The notes beneath the pieces are model-generated. The model was given only the letters and a program-made list of their open reading frames with translations, did not search any database and had not been told where the DNA came from. A stretch of 64,000 nt of DNA, taken from the NCBI GenBank assembly GCA_017415025.1, contig JAFQJH010000014.1, positions 1-64,000 of the forward strand, read 5' to 3'. The DNA comes from Clostridia bacterium (GTDB lineage Bacteria; Bacillota; Clostridia; Oscillospirales; Acutalibacteraceae). Shown here one piece after another: positions 44,560-53,660 of the stretch. A program made the position numbers and the translations under genes. Every line of letters begins with the position of its first letter. Positions within the stretch are counted from its first letter, which is position 1.

Positions 44560-45485
44560 TGTCAGATTTTCAACATATTCCCGTTCTTTTTTACGAAACA
44601 GTCGATGCGCTTGACATAAAGCCTGACGGAATTTATGTTGACTGCACGGCAGGGGGAGGCGGTCACAGTGCCGCAGTTGCCGAAAAGCTTACGACGGGCA
44701 GGCTGATTTCAATTGATCAGGACCCTGAAGCTATTGCAACTCTGCAAAAACGCTTTGCAGATAACCCCAAGGTAACAGTTGTTCACGATAATTTTGTGAA
44801 CATCAAATCAGTTCTCAGCAACCTCGGCATCATCGGTGTCGACGGTGTGATGGCGGATTTGGGCGTTAGTTCCCATCAACTCGACACCGATGCCAGGGGC
44901 TTTTCATTTCATAAGGACGCACCGCTCGATATGCGAATGTCAATGAGCGGAGTCAGCGCAAAGGATCTCGTTAATAACGCCTCCGAAAGTGAGTTAAGGC
45001 GTATAATTTACACCTACGGTGAGGAAAAATTTGCACCGTCAATCGCAAAGAACATTGTAAAATCAAGGCAGATAAAACCGATTGAAACAACCTTTGATTT
45101 GGTTGAAATCATAAAAATCTCTATGCCGATGAAGGCAAAGCGTGACGGACATCCCGCACGAAAGACCTTTCAGGCATTAAGAATTGAAGTCAACGGAGAG
45201 CTCGATAAGCTCAGTAAGGCGCTCGACGATATGTTCGATGTGCTCAATCCCTCGGGAAGGCTGGCGATTATCACTTTCCACTCACTTGAAGACAGAATTG
45301 TCAAAAAACGCTTCAATTCCTTCTGTGAGGGCTGTACCTGTCCTCCGGAATTTCCCGTTTGCGTGTGCGGAAAAACACCGCGCGGAAAGCTGCCGTTCAA
45401 ATCGAAAGCACCGAGCACAACGGAAATTGACGATAATTTCCGTGCTCACAGCGCAAGACTTCGTGCGGTAGAAAAAATAGGATGA
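44559..45485 (+). CDS. rsmH: 16S rRNA (cytosine1402-N4)-methyltransferase
   Basis: The 308-aa protein (formerly MraW) shows I-P-V-L-F-Y-E-T-V-D-A-L near 8-19, the SAM site D-C-T-A-G-G-G-G-H near 29-37, D-L-G-V-S-S-H-Q-L-D near 101-110 and T-F-H-S-L-E-D-R-I-V-K near 244-254. It methylates N4 of C1402 in 16S rRNA. A cysteine group (C-E-G-C-T-C-P) near 261-267 is normal for the family. Start and mraZ stop overlap by one base. Confidence 0.96.
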   Translation: MSDFQHIPVLFYETVDALDIKPDGIYVDCTAGGGGHSAAVAEKLTTGRLISIDQDPEAIATLQKRFADNPKVTVVHDNFVNIKSVLSNLGIIGVDGVMADLGVSSHQLDTDARGFSFHKDAPLDMRMSMSGVSAKDLVNNASESELRRIIYTYGEEKFAPSIAKNIVKSRQIKPIETTFDLVEIIKISMPMKAKRDGHPARKTFQALRIEVNGELDKLSKALDDMFDVLNPSGRLAIITFHSLEDRIVKKRFNSFCEGCTCPPEFPVCVCGKTPRGKLPFKSKAPSTTEIDDNFRAHSARLRAVEKIG

Positions 45486-45527
45486 TAAAAATTACTTTAG
45501 TTTAAATTCAGAAAGGAGCTGACGGTT

Positions 45528-45983
45528 ATGGCTAACCAGAATGTTGCACTTGATCTTGATTTGTTTGATGTTCAGAAAAGCGGTTACCTTCCTCAGGAAG
45601 CACCCGAAAGAAAAATCCGTAAGCCGAAGCTCCTCGAAAATAAGCCCGTCAGCAGGGCGCAGGTGGTAACGGAGACTCGCGAAAGCTTTGTTGCGGCAAT
45701 CAAAGCCTGCACCTTTGCCTTTGCGGCATTCCTTATTATCGGATCTTTGATATTCTTCCGTGTTCAGGTAACGAATCTTCAGGTCGAGCTTACAAATGCG
45801 AAAAATGATCTGAGCATAGCACAGAGTGAGAATGTATCGCTTCAGATGAAATATAACTCACTTATGGCTGTGGATAAGATTGAGGAATATGCTCAGTCGA
45901 AGCTCGGTATGGTAAAAAGGGAGAGCTATCAGATTGATTATTTCGATATTTCCGATGAGGGCGGTGCTCGGCTGACACAGTAA
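45528..45983 (+). CDS. ftsL: Cell division protein FtsL-like
   Basis: The 151-aa product has a basic cytoplasmic region (1-58), one membrane helix (about 59-78) and an outer coiled coil from about 80 to 115 (V-T-N-L-Q-V-E-L-T-N-A-K-N-D-L and so on), ending with A-Q-S-K-L-G-M-V-K, as in FtsL and DivIC. Sequence conservation in FtsL is low, so position in the cluster and topology carry the call. It would form the FtsQ-FtsL-FtsB-like complex that activates septal wall synthesis. AAAGGAG precedes the ATG. Confidence 0.88.
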   Translation: MANQNVALDLDLFDVQKSGYLPQEAPERKIRKPKLLENKPVSRAQVVTETRESFVAAIKACTFAFAAFLIIGSLIFFRVQVTNLQVELTNAKNDLSIAQSENVSLQMKYNSLMAVDKIEEYAQSKLGMVKRESYQIDYFDISDEGGARLTQ

Positions 45984-45994
45984 CAGGTGAACCG

Positions 45995-46054
45995 ATGTAT
46001 AGTACAAGTTTAGTCAGGCATATTTATTATATGACATTAAAAAGGGCGGATTAA
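45995..46054 (+). CDS. Possible 19-aa leader peptide ahead of the PBP gene
   Basis: ATG at 45995 follows AGGTG and reads 19 codons (M-Y-S-T-S-L-V-R-H-I-Y-Y-M-T-L-K-R-A-D) to TAA inside the next hairpin. This is speculative: the frame could be chance. Its overlap with the stem at 46042-46065 would suit a leader that opens or closes a hairpin when translated. Confidence 0.2.
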   Translation: MYSTSLVRHIYYMTLKRAD

Positions 46055-46065
46055 CATCCGCCCTT
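46042..46065 (+). promoter_or_regulatory. 9-bp stem-loop between ftsL and the PBP gene
   Basis: AAGGGCGGA pairs with TCCGCCCTT around TTAACA. There is no good T run, so it is more likely a processing, stability or attenuation site than a full terminator. Confidence 0.55.
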
Positions 46066-46116
46066 AGAGTGATTTTATAGAGGTAATTTTTGCAACAGGA
46101 AAGGAAGGAAATTGCG

Positions 46117-48426
46117 TTGAAAACACAACTCAGAGTACATAAAAAGAAGCTGTTAAAGCCCCGAAAAATCCTTACAAAGGGTGTAAAAATGCGTATCTGG
46201 GGTATTCTCGCACTGTTCCTTGTAATCGGCTTTATTTTCCCTGTTGCGGGTCTTGTGAATGCCCAGATTATCAACGGCGATTTCTTCAAGCTCAAGGCAC
46301 AGCAGCAGCAGCTCAACGATACGGTTGTGCCCGCAAACCGCGGCATTATCTACGACCGCAATATGACTGTTCTTGCGCAGAGCGCCTCGGCATGGAAGAT
46401 TACCTTCAATCCCAGCGAGTTTGCAAAATTCCCCGATGCGGCAAAGGAGATTGTTTTCGATACTCTTCCCGAAATCCTCGGGATTGAGAGAGAAACTCTC
46501 GAAGAAAAAGCGGCTCTGACGGGCTATAATAACCTTACGCTTGTCGAAAAAGTGGAAAAAGATATCCGCGATAAGGTGCTCGAATTTGTAAAAGAGCCCT
46601 ATGAATCGGGCAAAAAGGGCGAAAAGGCAGTTTATTATTCAAGCGCGATTATGGTCGAGGATGACGTCAAGCGATATTTCCCGTATTCAACTCTTGCTTC
46701 GCAGATTCTCGGATGTGTCGGTACGGATAACGACGGTCTTTCAGGACTTGAATCAAAATATAACGACATTTTAAAGGGTATCGACGGAAGGCTTATTTCC
46801 ACAAAAGCGAATAACACGGTTATCGAGAGTATTGCTTATCAGACTCTTTACGAGCCTACACAGGGCACGGGACTTGTGCTGACCATTGATGAAACGATTC
46901 AGCGTTACCTCGAGGAAGCACTCAGCGAGTGCTACGAGACGAGCAACTGTCTTTCAGCGACAGGCATAGTAATGGATGTTGATACGGGCGCAATTCTTGC
47001 AATGTCAAGTCAGGCAAGCTTTGATTCAAACGACCCCTACAACATTTACGATACAAGAACCGTTGAAAAGCTCAACGAGATTGAGGACGAAGCGGAGCGC
47101 AAAAAGGCTTATACAACCGCTATGTATCAGCAGTGGAGAAACCGCGGTGTCTCCGACCTCTATGACCCCGGCTCGGTTTTCAAGGTCATTACAATGGCGG
47201 CAGGACTTGAAGAAAACGTTGTCGAATATGACGAAACCTTCAACTGCGGCGGTTCAATACAGATTATGGACAGACACTATTGGTGTCACAACCATTCGGG
47301 TCACGGCACACAGACACTCACGCAGGGACTTATGAATTCCTGCAACCCGTATTTCATCACAATCGGTCAGCGACTCGGTGTCGAGACCTTCTATAAGTAC
47401 TTTGAAGCATTCGGTTTTACCGAAAAAACAGGTATTGACCTCGGCGCGGAGGCTTTGCCGAAAGCGGGCATCAACTACCACTCACTTAAGAGTATGACAA
47501 AGGTTAATCTTGCCAGCTCCTCCTTCGGTCAGTCATTCCAGGCTTCCCCCATTCAGGTGCTCAACGCGATCAATGCCGTTGTCAATGACGGTAAGCTTAT
47601 GCAGCCGTACATTGTTGCAAAAACTCTTGATGCTGACGGCAACGTAATCAGCGAGACAAAACCGACGGTAAAGCGTCAGGTTATCTCCGAATCAACGTCG
47701 GATAAGATTATTGCTTCAATGGAGCAGGTTTCAACCGCAGGTACTGCAAAGAATTCCTATGTTGCAGGCTATCGTGTTGCAGGTAAAACAGGTACGTCGG
47801 ACGTTCTCGGCCCGACAGGTGCAACGGGCGAATATATCGCATCCTTTGCAGGCTGTGCACCGGCAAACGACCCCGAAATTTCAATTATCATCGTTGTCAA
47901 TGAGCCTCAGGGACAGACGGGCGGCGGCGCAGTTGCAGCTCCCGTAGCGGCAGAGGTTATCGAAAAAACTCTTACTTATCTTAACATTGAAAGACAGTAC
48001 ACAGAGTCCGAAAAGAGCAAGCTCGACGAGCAGGTGCCGAACCTTACGGCCAAGACCGTTTCCGAGGCAAGAGCCGCTCTCAAGGAGCTCGGACTTAAAA
48101 TCAAGGTTGTCGGCGCAGGCGAGTCGGTCGTTTCCCAGATGCCCGCATACAGCCAGTACATACCGCAGGGCGGTGTGGTCGTAGTTTATACGGATGAGGA
48201 AGAGGCTAAAACAAAGGTTGTTGTTCCCGATTTTACGGGTATGTCTGTTTCACAGGTCAATTACGAAGCTGTGAAGCTCGGAATAAATGTTAAAATCTCG
48301 GGTAACTCTCTGTCAGCGTCGGGACTTACCGCTTACAGACAGAGCATACAGCCTGAAAAAGAAGTAGAGTGCGGTTCGACCGTAACCGTATATTTCAGAA
48401 CAACCTCGGGTGTTTCCGACCATTAA
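46117..48426 (+). CDS. Class B penicillin-binding protein with two PASTA domains
   Basis: The start is a TTG at 46117 with AAGGAAGG upstream; a TTG 27 bases earlier overlaps that site. The 769-aa protein has a basic head, a membrane helix (about 25-47), a dimerisation domain (about 60-240) and a transpeptidase domain. Its active-site motifs are S-V-F-K near 352, S-C-N near 408 and K-T-G-T-S near 554. Two PASTA repeats (about 630-700 and 705-765) follow. It crosslinks septal peptidoglycan with FtsW; the PASTA repeats bind muropeptides or lipid II. It is the only PBP in the cluster, so it combines the position of both FtsI and SpoVD of Bacillus. Confidence 0.94.
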   Translation: MKTQLRVHKKKLLKPRKILTKGVKMRIWGILALFLVIGFIFPVAGLVNAQIINGDFFKLKAQQQQLNDTVVPANRGIIYDRNMTVLAQSASAWKITFNPSEFAKFPDAAKEIVFDTLPEILGIERETLEEKAALTGYNNLTLVEKVEKDIRDKVLEFVKEPYESGKKGEKAVYYSSAIMVEDDVKRYFPYSTLASQILGCVGTDNDGLSGLESKYNDILKGIDGRLISTKANNTVIESIAYQTLYEPTQGTGLVLTIDETIQRYLEEALSECYETSNCLSATGIVMDVDTGAILAMSSQASFDSNDPYNIYDTRTVEKLNEIEDEAERKKAYTTAMYQQWRNRGVSDLYDPGSVFKVITMAAGLEENVVEYDETFNCGGSIQIMDRHYWCHNHSGHGTQTLTQGLMNSCNPYFITIGQRLGVETFYKYFEAFGFTEKTGIDLGAEALPKAGINYHSLKSMTKVNLASSSFGQSFQASPIQVLNAINAVVNDGKLMQPYIVAKTLDADGNVISETKPTVKRQVISESTSDKIIASMEQVSTAGTAKNSYVAGYRVAGKTGTSDVLGPTGATGEYIASFAGCAPANDPEISIIIVVNEPQGQTGGGAVAAPVAAEVIEKTLTYLNIERQYTESEKSKLDEQVPNLTAKTVSEARAALKELGLKIKVVGAGESVVSQMPAYSQYIPQGGVVVVYTDEEEAKTKVVVPDFTGMSVSQVNYEAVKLGINVKISGNSLSASGLTAYRQSIQPEKEVECGSTVTVYFRTTSGVSDH

Positions 48427-48483
48427 TTTAAGCTGGTTAAAAGCAAAGGACGTGTAAACAGAATATTTTTGGAGGCGTTTTGA

Positions 48484-49920
48484 ATGAAGCTTAAGGCTTT
48501 ATTACAGGATGTTGAAACAAAAAGTGTTTACACTGTTAACCCCGATATCACCAATGTATCCGACAATACCGACAAAATCCGTCAGAACGGCTTGTTCGTC
48601 TGTGTAAGAGGTGCAAAAACAGACGGTCATCTCTTTGCACGTAAGGCACTTGAAAGAGGAGCGGCGGTAATTATCTGTGACCACGATATCGGCATATCAA
48701 ATTCCGTCATCGTTGAGGATACACGCAAGGCTTATGCCCTCATCAGTGCAAGGTTTTACGGCTCGTGCCACAGAAAAATGAAGATTATCGGCGTAACGGG
48801 CACAAACGGCAAAACAACGGTGTCGTATCTTATCCGCAAAATCCTTGAGGATTCGGGCTGTAAAACGGGACTCATCGGAACGGTTAATGTTATCATCGGC
48901 AAGGAAAAATATCCCGCCGACCTCACAACTCCCGACCCCGTTGACCTTCACCGATACCTGATGCTGATGCATATTGCAGGCTGTAAGATCTGTGTTATGG
49001 AGGTCTCGTCGCAGGCACTCTGCCAGGACAGAGTTTACGGCATCAACTTTGAATGTTCGGTTTTCACCAATCTTACTGCAGAGCATCTTGATTATCATAA
49101 CACGATGCAGGACTACGCAAAGGCGAAGCAGCTGCTTTTTGAATCGTCAAAAATATCCGTGATAAATGCCGACGATGCCTATGCTTCTCAGATGCTCGAG
49201 GCCGCTTGCGGTGAAAAGCTTACTTATTCAACGAGCGATTTTTCGGATTATTCGGCATCCGATATCAGATTAACAAAATCGGGTGTTACATATAAGCTTA
49301 AAACAAAAAAGAGCGAATATAACGTTTCCTATGACTGTATAGGCGTTTTCTCCGTTTATAATTCAATGGCGGCGATAGCTGTTGCTGATGCAATCGGCGC
49401 TAATACGGATAAGGCTGTGCGCAGCGTCGCGCGCTTTGACGGAATTATCGGCAGGATGGAAAGGGTTGAAAATTCCTTCGGCATCAATATCATCATTGAT
49501 TATGCTCATACTCCCGATTCCCTGATGAATGCATTGACTACTCTTCGCGCGCTGTATGACGGAAGGCTGATAACTGTTTTCGGTTGCGGCGGCGACAGAG
49601 ATAAATCCAAACGTCCCGAAATGGGACGTGTTGCGACACGGTTCTCAGATTTCGTATTTGTAACGTCCGACAATCCGCGCAACGAAAACCCCGAAAGCAT
49701 AATAAACGATATAGTAAACGGTATACCAAAAGAAAAATATTTCCGTATAACCGACCGAAAGCTTGCAATTAAATCGGCTCTCTATTCCGCAAAGGCAGGG
49801 GATACGGTGCTTATCGCAGGTAAGGGTCACGAGAAATATCAGATACTAGGTACGCAGAAAATATACTTTAACGAAAGAGAAATTATAAAAAAACTTTTAG
49901 AAGACAAGGCGAGGTTTTAA
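48484..49920 (+). CDS. murE: UDP-MurNAc-tripeptide synthetase, meso-DAP type
   Basis: The 478-aa Mur ligase has G-V-T-G-T-N-G-K-T-T near 102-111 (ATP loop), L-T-T-P-D-P near 143-148 and the substrate loop D-N-P-R-N-E near 396-401. D-N-P-R is the motif that selects meso-diaminopimelate rather than lysine, so the wall peptide is predicted to contain meso-DAP. GGAGG lies just before the ATG. murF follows after 2 bases. Confidence 0.96.
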   Translation: MKLKALLQDVETKSVYTVNPDITNVSDNTDKIRQNGLFVCVRGAKTDGHLFARKALERGAAVIICDHDIGISNSVIVEDTRKAYALISARFYGSCHRKMKIIGVTGTNGKTTVSYLIRKILEDSGCKTGLIGTVNVIIGKEKYPADLTTPDPVDLHRYLMLMHIAGCKICVMEVSSQALCQDRVYGINFECSVFTNLTAEHLDYHNTMQDYAKAKQLLFESSKISVINADDAYASQMLEAACGEKLTYSTSDFSDYSASDIRLTKSGVTYKLKTKKSEYNVSYDCIGVFSVYNSMAAIAVADAIGANTDKAVRSVARFDGIIGRMERVENSFGINIIIDYAHTPDSLMNALTTLRALYDGRLITVFGCGGDRDKSKRPEMGRVATRFSDFVFVTSDNPRNENPESIINDIVNGIPKEKYFRITDRKLAIKSALYSAKAGDTVLIAGKGHEKYQILGTQKIYFNEREIIKKLLEDKARF

Positions 49921-49922
49921 AA

Positions 49923-51281
49923 ATGAAAAAATTATTGTTAAGTGAAATTGCCTCTGCTGTCGGCGGAACAGCGAACGGTGAAGCTGAAATCAGCGGCATC
50001 TGCATTGACAGCCGACTTTGCGAAGAGGGCTTACTTTATATCGCGATACACGGCGAAAACTTTGACGGACATAATTTTACCGCAAGTGCACTCGAAAACG
50101 GAGCAACGGCGGCAATGATTCACCACGACGTTGATTGTGAAGGACTTTTTATCCGCGTTGATGATACACGCGAGGCCTTCCTGCGTCTTGCAAATTGGTT
50201 CCGTTCAACGTTTGATATTCCCGTTGTCGGACTTACGGGAAGTGTCGGCAAAACTACAACGAAGGAAATGACCTGGGCGGTGCTCAGTGAAAAATACAAT
50301 ACAATCAAAACCGAGGGTAATCTCAATAACGATATCGGTCTTCCGCGTACTCTTATGCGCTTTGAAGAGGATACTCAGGCGGCTGTTATCGAAATGGGAA
50401 TGAGCAACAAGGGTGAGATTTCCGTTCTTTCAAAAACGGCAGAGCCCACAATTGCGATAATCAGCAATATCGGCGTTTCCCATATGGAAAGCCTCGGTTC
50501 ACGCGAGAATATCTGTGCCGCAAAGCTCGAAATTCTCGACGGTCTGCGTGAGGGCTGTCCGATTCTTCTCAACGGCGATGACCCTTATCTTGCAAGTGCA
50601 AAAATTGAAGGACACCCGGTGATTTATTACGGCATCAACGATAAATTCTGCGATTTCCGTGCAACAGACGTCCGTCAGGATGATGACACGACCTCATTCG
50701 TCATCAACTACGGCGAAGGCAAAACGCAGAATGTTACGATTCCAACTATCGGAATTCATAACGTATATAACGCGGTGGCGGCATTTGCTACGGGCTTACA
50801 GCTCGGCGTAACGCCCGAGCAGGCGGCAGAGGGACTGAAAAAATATCAGCCCTCGGGAATGAGACAGCGTGTTAAGATTGTCAACTCAATCCGCTTTATC
50901 GAGGATTGCTATAACGCAAGTCCCGATTCACAGCAGGCGGCACTTCGTATGCTTTCCACTGTTCAGGCAAAGCGTAAAATTGCCGTTCTCGGTGATATGC
51001 TTGAGCTTGGCGCAATCAGTGAGGAGGCTCACAAAAACGCGGGACTTCTTGCGGCAAGAAACAGAATTGACTTCCTTATGACCTACGGTGAGCTTTCGCA
51101 GGCAACTGCAGAAAGAGCACTCGAATGCGGCGTTCCCGTTGTAAAGAGCTTTCTTGACAAAAACGAGCTGGCAGATACACTCGTCAGCTTCCTTCAGGAG
51201 GGTGATGCGGTACTCTTTAAGGCAAGCAGGGGAATGGCACTCGAGGATGTAATAAATAATATCTATGACAGAATAAAATAA
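49923..51281 (+). CDS. murF: UDP-MurNAc-tripeptide--D-alanyl-D-alanine ligase
   Basis: The 452-aa protein has D-S-R near 31-33, G-L-T-G-S-V-G-K-T-T-T-K-E near 100-112 (ATP loop), the N-N-D-I-G-L-P-x-T-L stretch near 135-144, E-M-G-M-S-x-x-G-E-I and D-C-Y-N-A-S-P-D-S near 322-330, all typical of MurF. It adds D-Ala-D-Ala to the UDP-MurNAc-tripeptide in the cytosol. The ddl gene that makes the dipeptide is not in this window. Confidence 0.96.
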   Translation: MKKLLLSEIASAVGGTANGEAEISGICIDSRLCEEGLLYIAIHGENFDGHNFTASALENGATAAMIHHDVDCEGLFIRVDDTREAFLRLANWFRSTFDIPVVGLTGSVGKTTTKEMTWAVLSEKYNTIKTEGNLNNDIGLPRTLMRFEEDTQAAVIEMGMSNKGEISVLSKTAEPTIAIISNIGVSHMESLGSRENICAAKLEILDGLREGCPILLNGDDPYLASAKIEGHPVIYYGINDKFCDFRATDVRQDDDTTSFVINYGEGKTQNVTIPTIGIHNVYNAVAAFATGLQLGVTPEQAAEGLKKYQPSGMRQRVKIVNSIRFIEDCYNASPDSQQAALRMLSTVQAKRKIAVLGDMLELGAISEEAHKNAGLLAARNRIDFLMTYGELSQATAERALECGVPVVKSFLDKNELADTLVSFLQEGDAVLFKASRGMALEDVINNIYDRIK

Positions 51282-51303
51282 AAAAACGGATTTCAATTTG
51301 CAG

Positions 51304-51342
51304 AAAGGGGTAGCGTGCTTCGGCACGCAAGTGAAAAGTATG
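51304..51342 (+). promoter_or_regulatory. mraY ribosome site split by a C(TTCG)G hairpin
   Basis: AAAGGGG (51304-51310) is followed by GCGTGC-TTCG-GCACGC (51313-51328), then GTG (51331) and ATG (51340). The 6-bp stem has the very stable cUUCGg loop. Folding it brings the ribosome site close to GTG (4 bases) or ATG (13 bases), so start choice or rate may depend on it. Confidence 0.5.
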
Positions 51343-52353
51343 AACAGTACGGTTGCAATTATTTTAAGTGCGGTTTTATCATTGGGAATTACGGGAGTGC
51401 TCGGATTTGCAGTCATTCCTTGGCTTCGTAAGCTCAAGTTCGGTCAGACTATCCTTGAAGAAGGTCCGAAGTGGCACAAGAGCAAGCAGGGTACACCCAC
51501 AATGGGCGGTGTGATGTTTATCATCGGCATCTTCGTTTCATCTGCACTTTTCCTTGTACTCAATATGGTTACGGGCAATAAGCTCGAGCTTACGGGTGAT
51601 ATGAATACAAAGCTCTGGGCAGGTATCATAATGGCTCTTATGTTCGGTCTTGTCGGCTTTGCAGATGACTACATAAAGGTTGTAAAGAAGCGTAATCTTG
51701 GTCTTTCTATCATTCAGAAGTCCGTTATGCAGCTTGTTATCTGCGGCGGCTATCTTGCAAGCCTTTACCTTGCAATGGGTAAGGACCCGTATATGTACAT
51801 TCCCTTTATCGGCAATGTAGGTCTCGGCTTCTGGTTCTGGATTTTAGGCATCTGTGTCATTTACGGCGCAATCAATGCCGTTAATTTCACGGACGGTATC
51901 GACGGACTCTGCTCGAGCGTAACTGCAACTGCGGCTGTCTGCTTTGTTGCAATCGCAGTACTCAATAAATGCTTCGGTGTCGGCATCATTGCGGCGGCAC
52001 TCCTCGGCGGATGCATCGGATTCTTCATCTGGAACAAGCATCCTGCAAAGGTATTTATGGGTGACACGGGCTCAATGTTCCTCGGCGGTATGGTTGTTGC
52101 TATCGCTTATGCACTTGACTGTCCCGTTATCCTTCTTCTTATCGGATTTATTTATGTTATCGAGGCTCTTTCCGACGTTATCCAGATCGGCTATTTCAAG
52201 CTGACGGGCGGTAAGAGAATCTTCAAAATGGCACCGATTCACCACCACTTTGAAATGAGCGGTTGGAGCGAGAAGAAAATTGATGCAGTTTTCTGCACAG
52301 TTAATCTTATTGCGGGAATAATAGGTGTTGTACTTATGTATTTCGGCAGATAA
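51340..52353 (+). CDS. mraY: Phospho-MurNAc-pentapeptide-transferase
   Basis: The 337-aa product (340 if the GTG at 51331 is used) has ten membrane segments. G-T-P-T-M-G-G near 37-43, F-A-D-D-Y-I-K-V near 91-98, N-F-T-D-G-I-D-G-L near 170-178 and the late M-A-P-I-H-H-H-F-E near 290-298 are the MraY signatures, including the catalytic Asp residues. It makes lipid I from undecaprenyl phosphate on the inner face of the membrane. In most genomes murD follows, but here ftsW comes next. Confidence 0.95.
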   Translation: MNSTVAIILSAVLSLGITGVLGFAVIPWLRKLKFGQTILEEGPKWHKSKQGTPTMGGVMFIIGIFVSSALFLVLNMVTGNKLELTGDMNTKLWAGIIMALMFGLVGFADDYIKVVKKRNLGLSIIQKSVMQLVICGGYLASLYLAMGKDPYMYIPFIGNVGLGFWFWILGICVIYGAINAVNFTDGIDGLCSSVTATAAVCFVAIAVLNKCFGVGIIAAALLGGCIGFFIWNKHPAKVFMGDTGSMFLGGMVVAIAYALDCPVILLLIGFIYVIEALSDVIQIGYFKLTGGKRIFKMAPIHHHFEMSGWSEKKIDAVFCTVNLIAGIIGVVLMYFGR

Positions 52354-52388
52354 AAAATACACGGATGCCTTCAGAAAGGAGAGATCAG

Positions 52389-53660
52389 ATGTCAACGGTT
52401 GAATTGACTGAAAATGCGCGAAAGAAGCAGAAACACAACAGCGGCATCTTCAGAAAACTTGAAAATATTACGATTTTCCGCGAAAAGCTTTTTGTCAGCG
52501 GAGGATTTGATATCATATACTTTATCCTTGTTATCGCATTGTTGACAACGGGTCTTATTATGATGGCATCAGCAAGCTACGTCTGGGGTACATTCCGCAA
52601 TAATGATGCATATCATTACATCAAAAGTCAGGGCTTGGTTGCGATAGTCGGCGTTGCGGCTATGCTTGTTATATCAAAAATCAACCCGCAGATAATCAAA
52701 AAAATGGCTGTGCTTATCAGCATTATCGGTTTGCTTCTCCTTGTTCTTGTTCTTTTCTATTATAAGGAGATTCCCGATAAGCCGGGCATCAAGCGTTGGA
52801 TGGAAATTCCCTTTACCTCAAAAACCTTTCAGCCCTCCGACGTCGGCAAGGTTGCGATGATAATCGGTCTTGCATGGGGACTTGAAAAGGGTAAAAAATT
52901 CCTTGATACGAACATCCTCGCACCGATTCTTTATTTTGGTGTTGTAGCAATTGTTTCTCTGCTTGTATTTGCCGAAAGTCATCTTTCTGCATTCGTAATG
53001 ATTTTCGCAATGGGTATCGGAATGCTCTTCCTGAGCGGTATGGACAGACGCTGGTTCATCCTGTGCGGAATATTGGGAGTTATAGCGATTATAATTTTCT
53101 TCAGTATACGCCACGAAATTCTTAATGAGTATCAGAACGCACGAATTGACAGCTTCTTCGTTAAGGATTACGATGATACCGACGGCAGATGGCAGACTAA
53201 CCAATCGCTGTATGCACTCGGCTCGGGCGGACTTTTCGGTCTGGGTCTCGGCAATTCAATTCAGAAATATATGTATATCCCCGAACCGCACAACGACTTT
53301 ATCTTTGCTATCGTCGGTGAGGAGCTCGGCTTTTTCCGTGCAGTTCTCATCATTATACTTTTCCTTGCTCTTGTTGCAAGAGGCTTTATTATCGCTGAAC
53401 GAACAAAGAGTATGTATGAGCGTCTGGTTGTTCTCGGAATTTCTCTTCAGGTCGGAATACAATCGGTGCTCAATATTCTCGTTGTTACCGATATGATACC
53501 GAATACGGGTATCTCACTTCCGTTCTTCAGCTTCGGCGGAACGGCTCTCTTGATTCTTCTTGCCGAAATGGGACTTGTTCTCGGAATTTCAAGAACGGGC
53601 TCAAGAAAAGCAAAAATCAGAGATGATAAAATGAAGGAGGATAAAAAAGATGCTGAATAA
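52389..53660 (+). CDS. ftsW: Septal peptidoglycan glycosyltransferase FtsW (SEDS)
   Basis: The start at 52389 has AAAGGAGAG upstream; an earlier ATG (52365) overlaps it. The 423-aa SEDS protein has ten membrane helices. M-M-A-S-A-S near 59-64 and the conserved loop Q-P-S-D-V-G-K near 148-154 are visible, and near the end P-N-T-G-I-S-L-P-F-F-S-F-G-G-T is the family signature. It polymerises lipid II at the septum together with the class B PBP encoded upstream. The end overlaps murG by 11 bases. Confidence 0.95.
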   Translation: MSTVELTENARKKQKHNSGIFRKLENITIFREKLFVSGGFDIIYFILVIALLTTGLIMMASASYVWGTFRNNDAYHYIKSQGLVAIVGVAAMLVISKINPQIIKKMAVLISIIGLLLLVLVLFYYKEIPDKPGIKRWMEIPFTSKTFQPSDVGKVAMIIGLAWGLEKGKKFLDTNILAPILYFGVVAIVSLLVFAESHLSAFVMIFAMGIGMLFLSGMDRRWFILCGILGVIAIIIFFSIRHEILNEYQNARIDSFFVKDYDDTDGRWQTNQSLYALGSGGLFGLGLGNSIQKYMYIPEPHNDFIFAIVGEELGFFRAVLIIILFLALVARGFIIAERTKSMYERLVVLGISLQVGIQSVLNILVVTDMIPNTGISLPFFSFGGTALLILLAEMGLVLGISRTGSRKAKIRDDKMKEDKKDAE

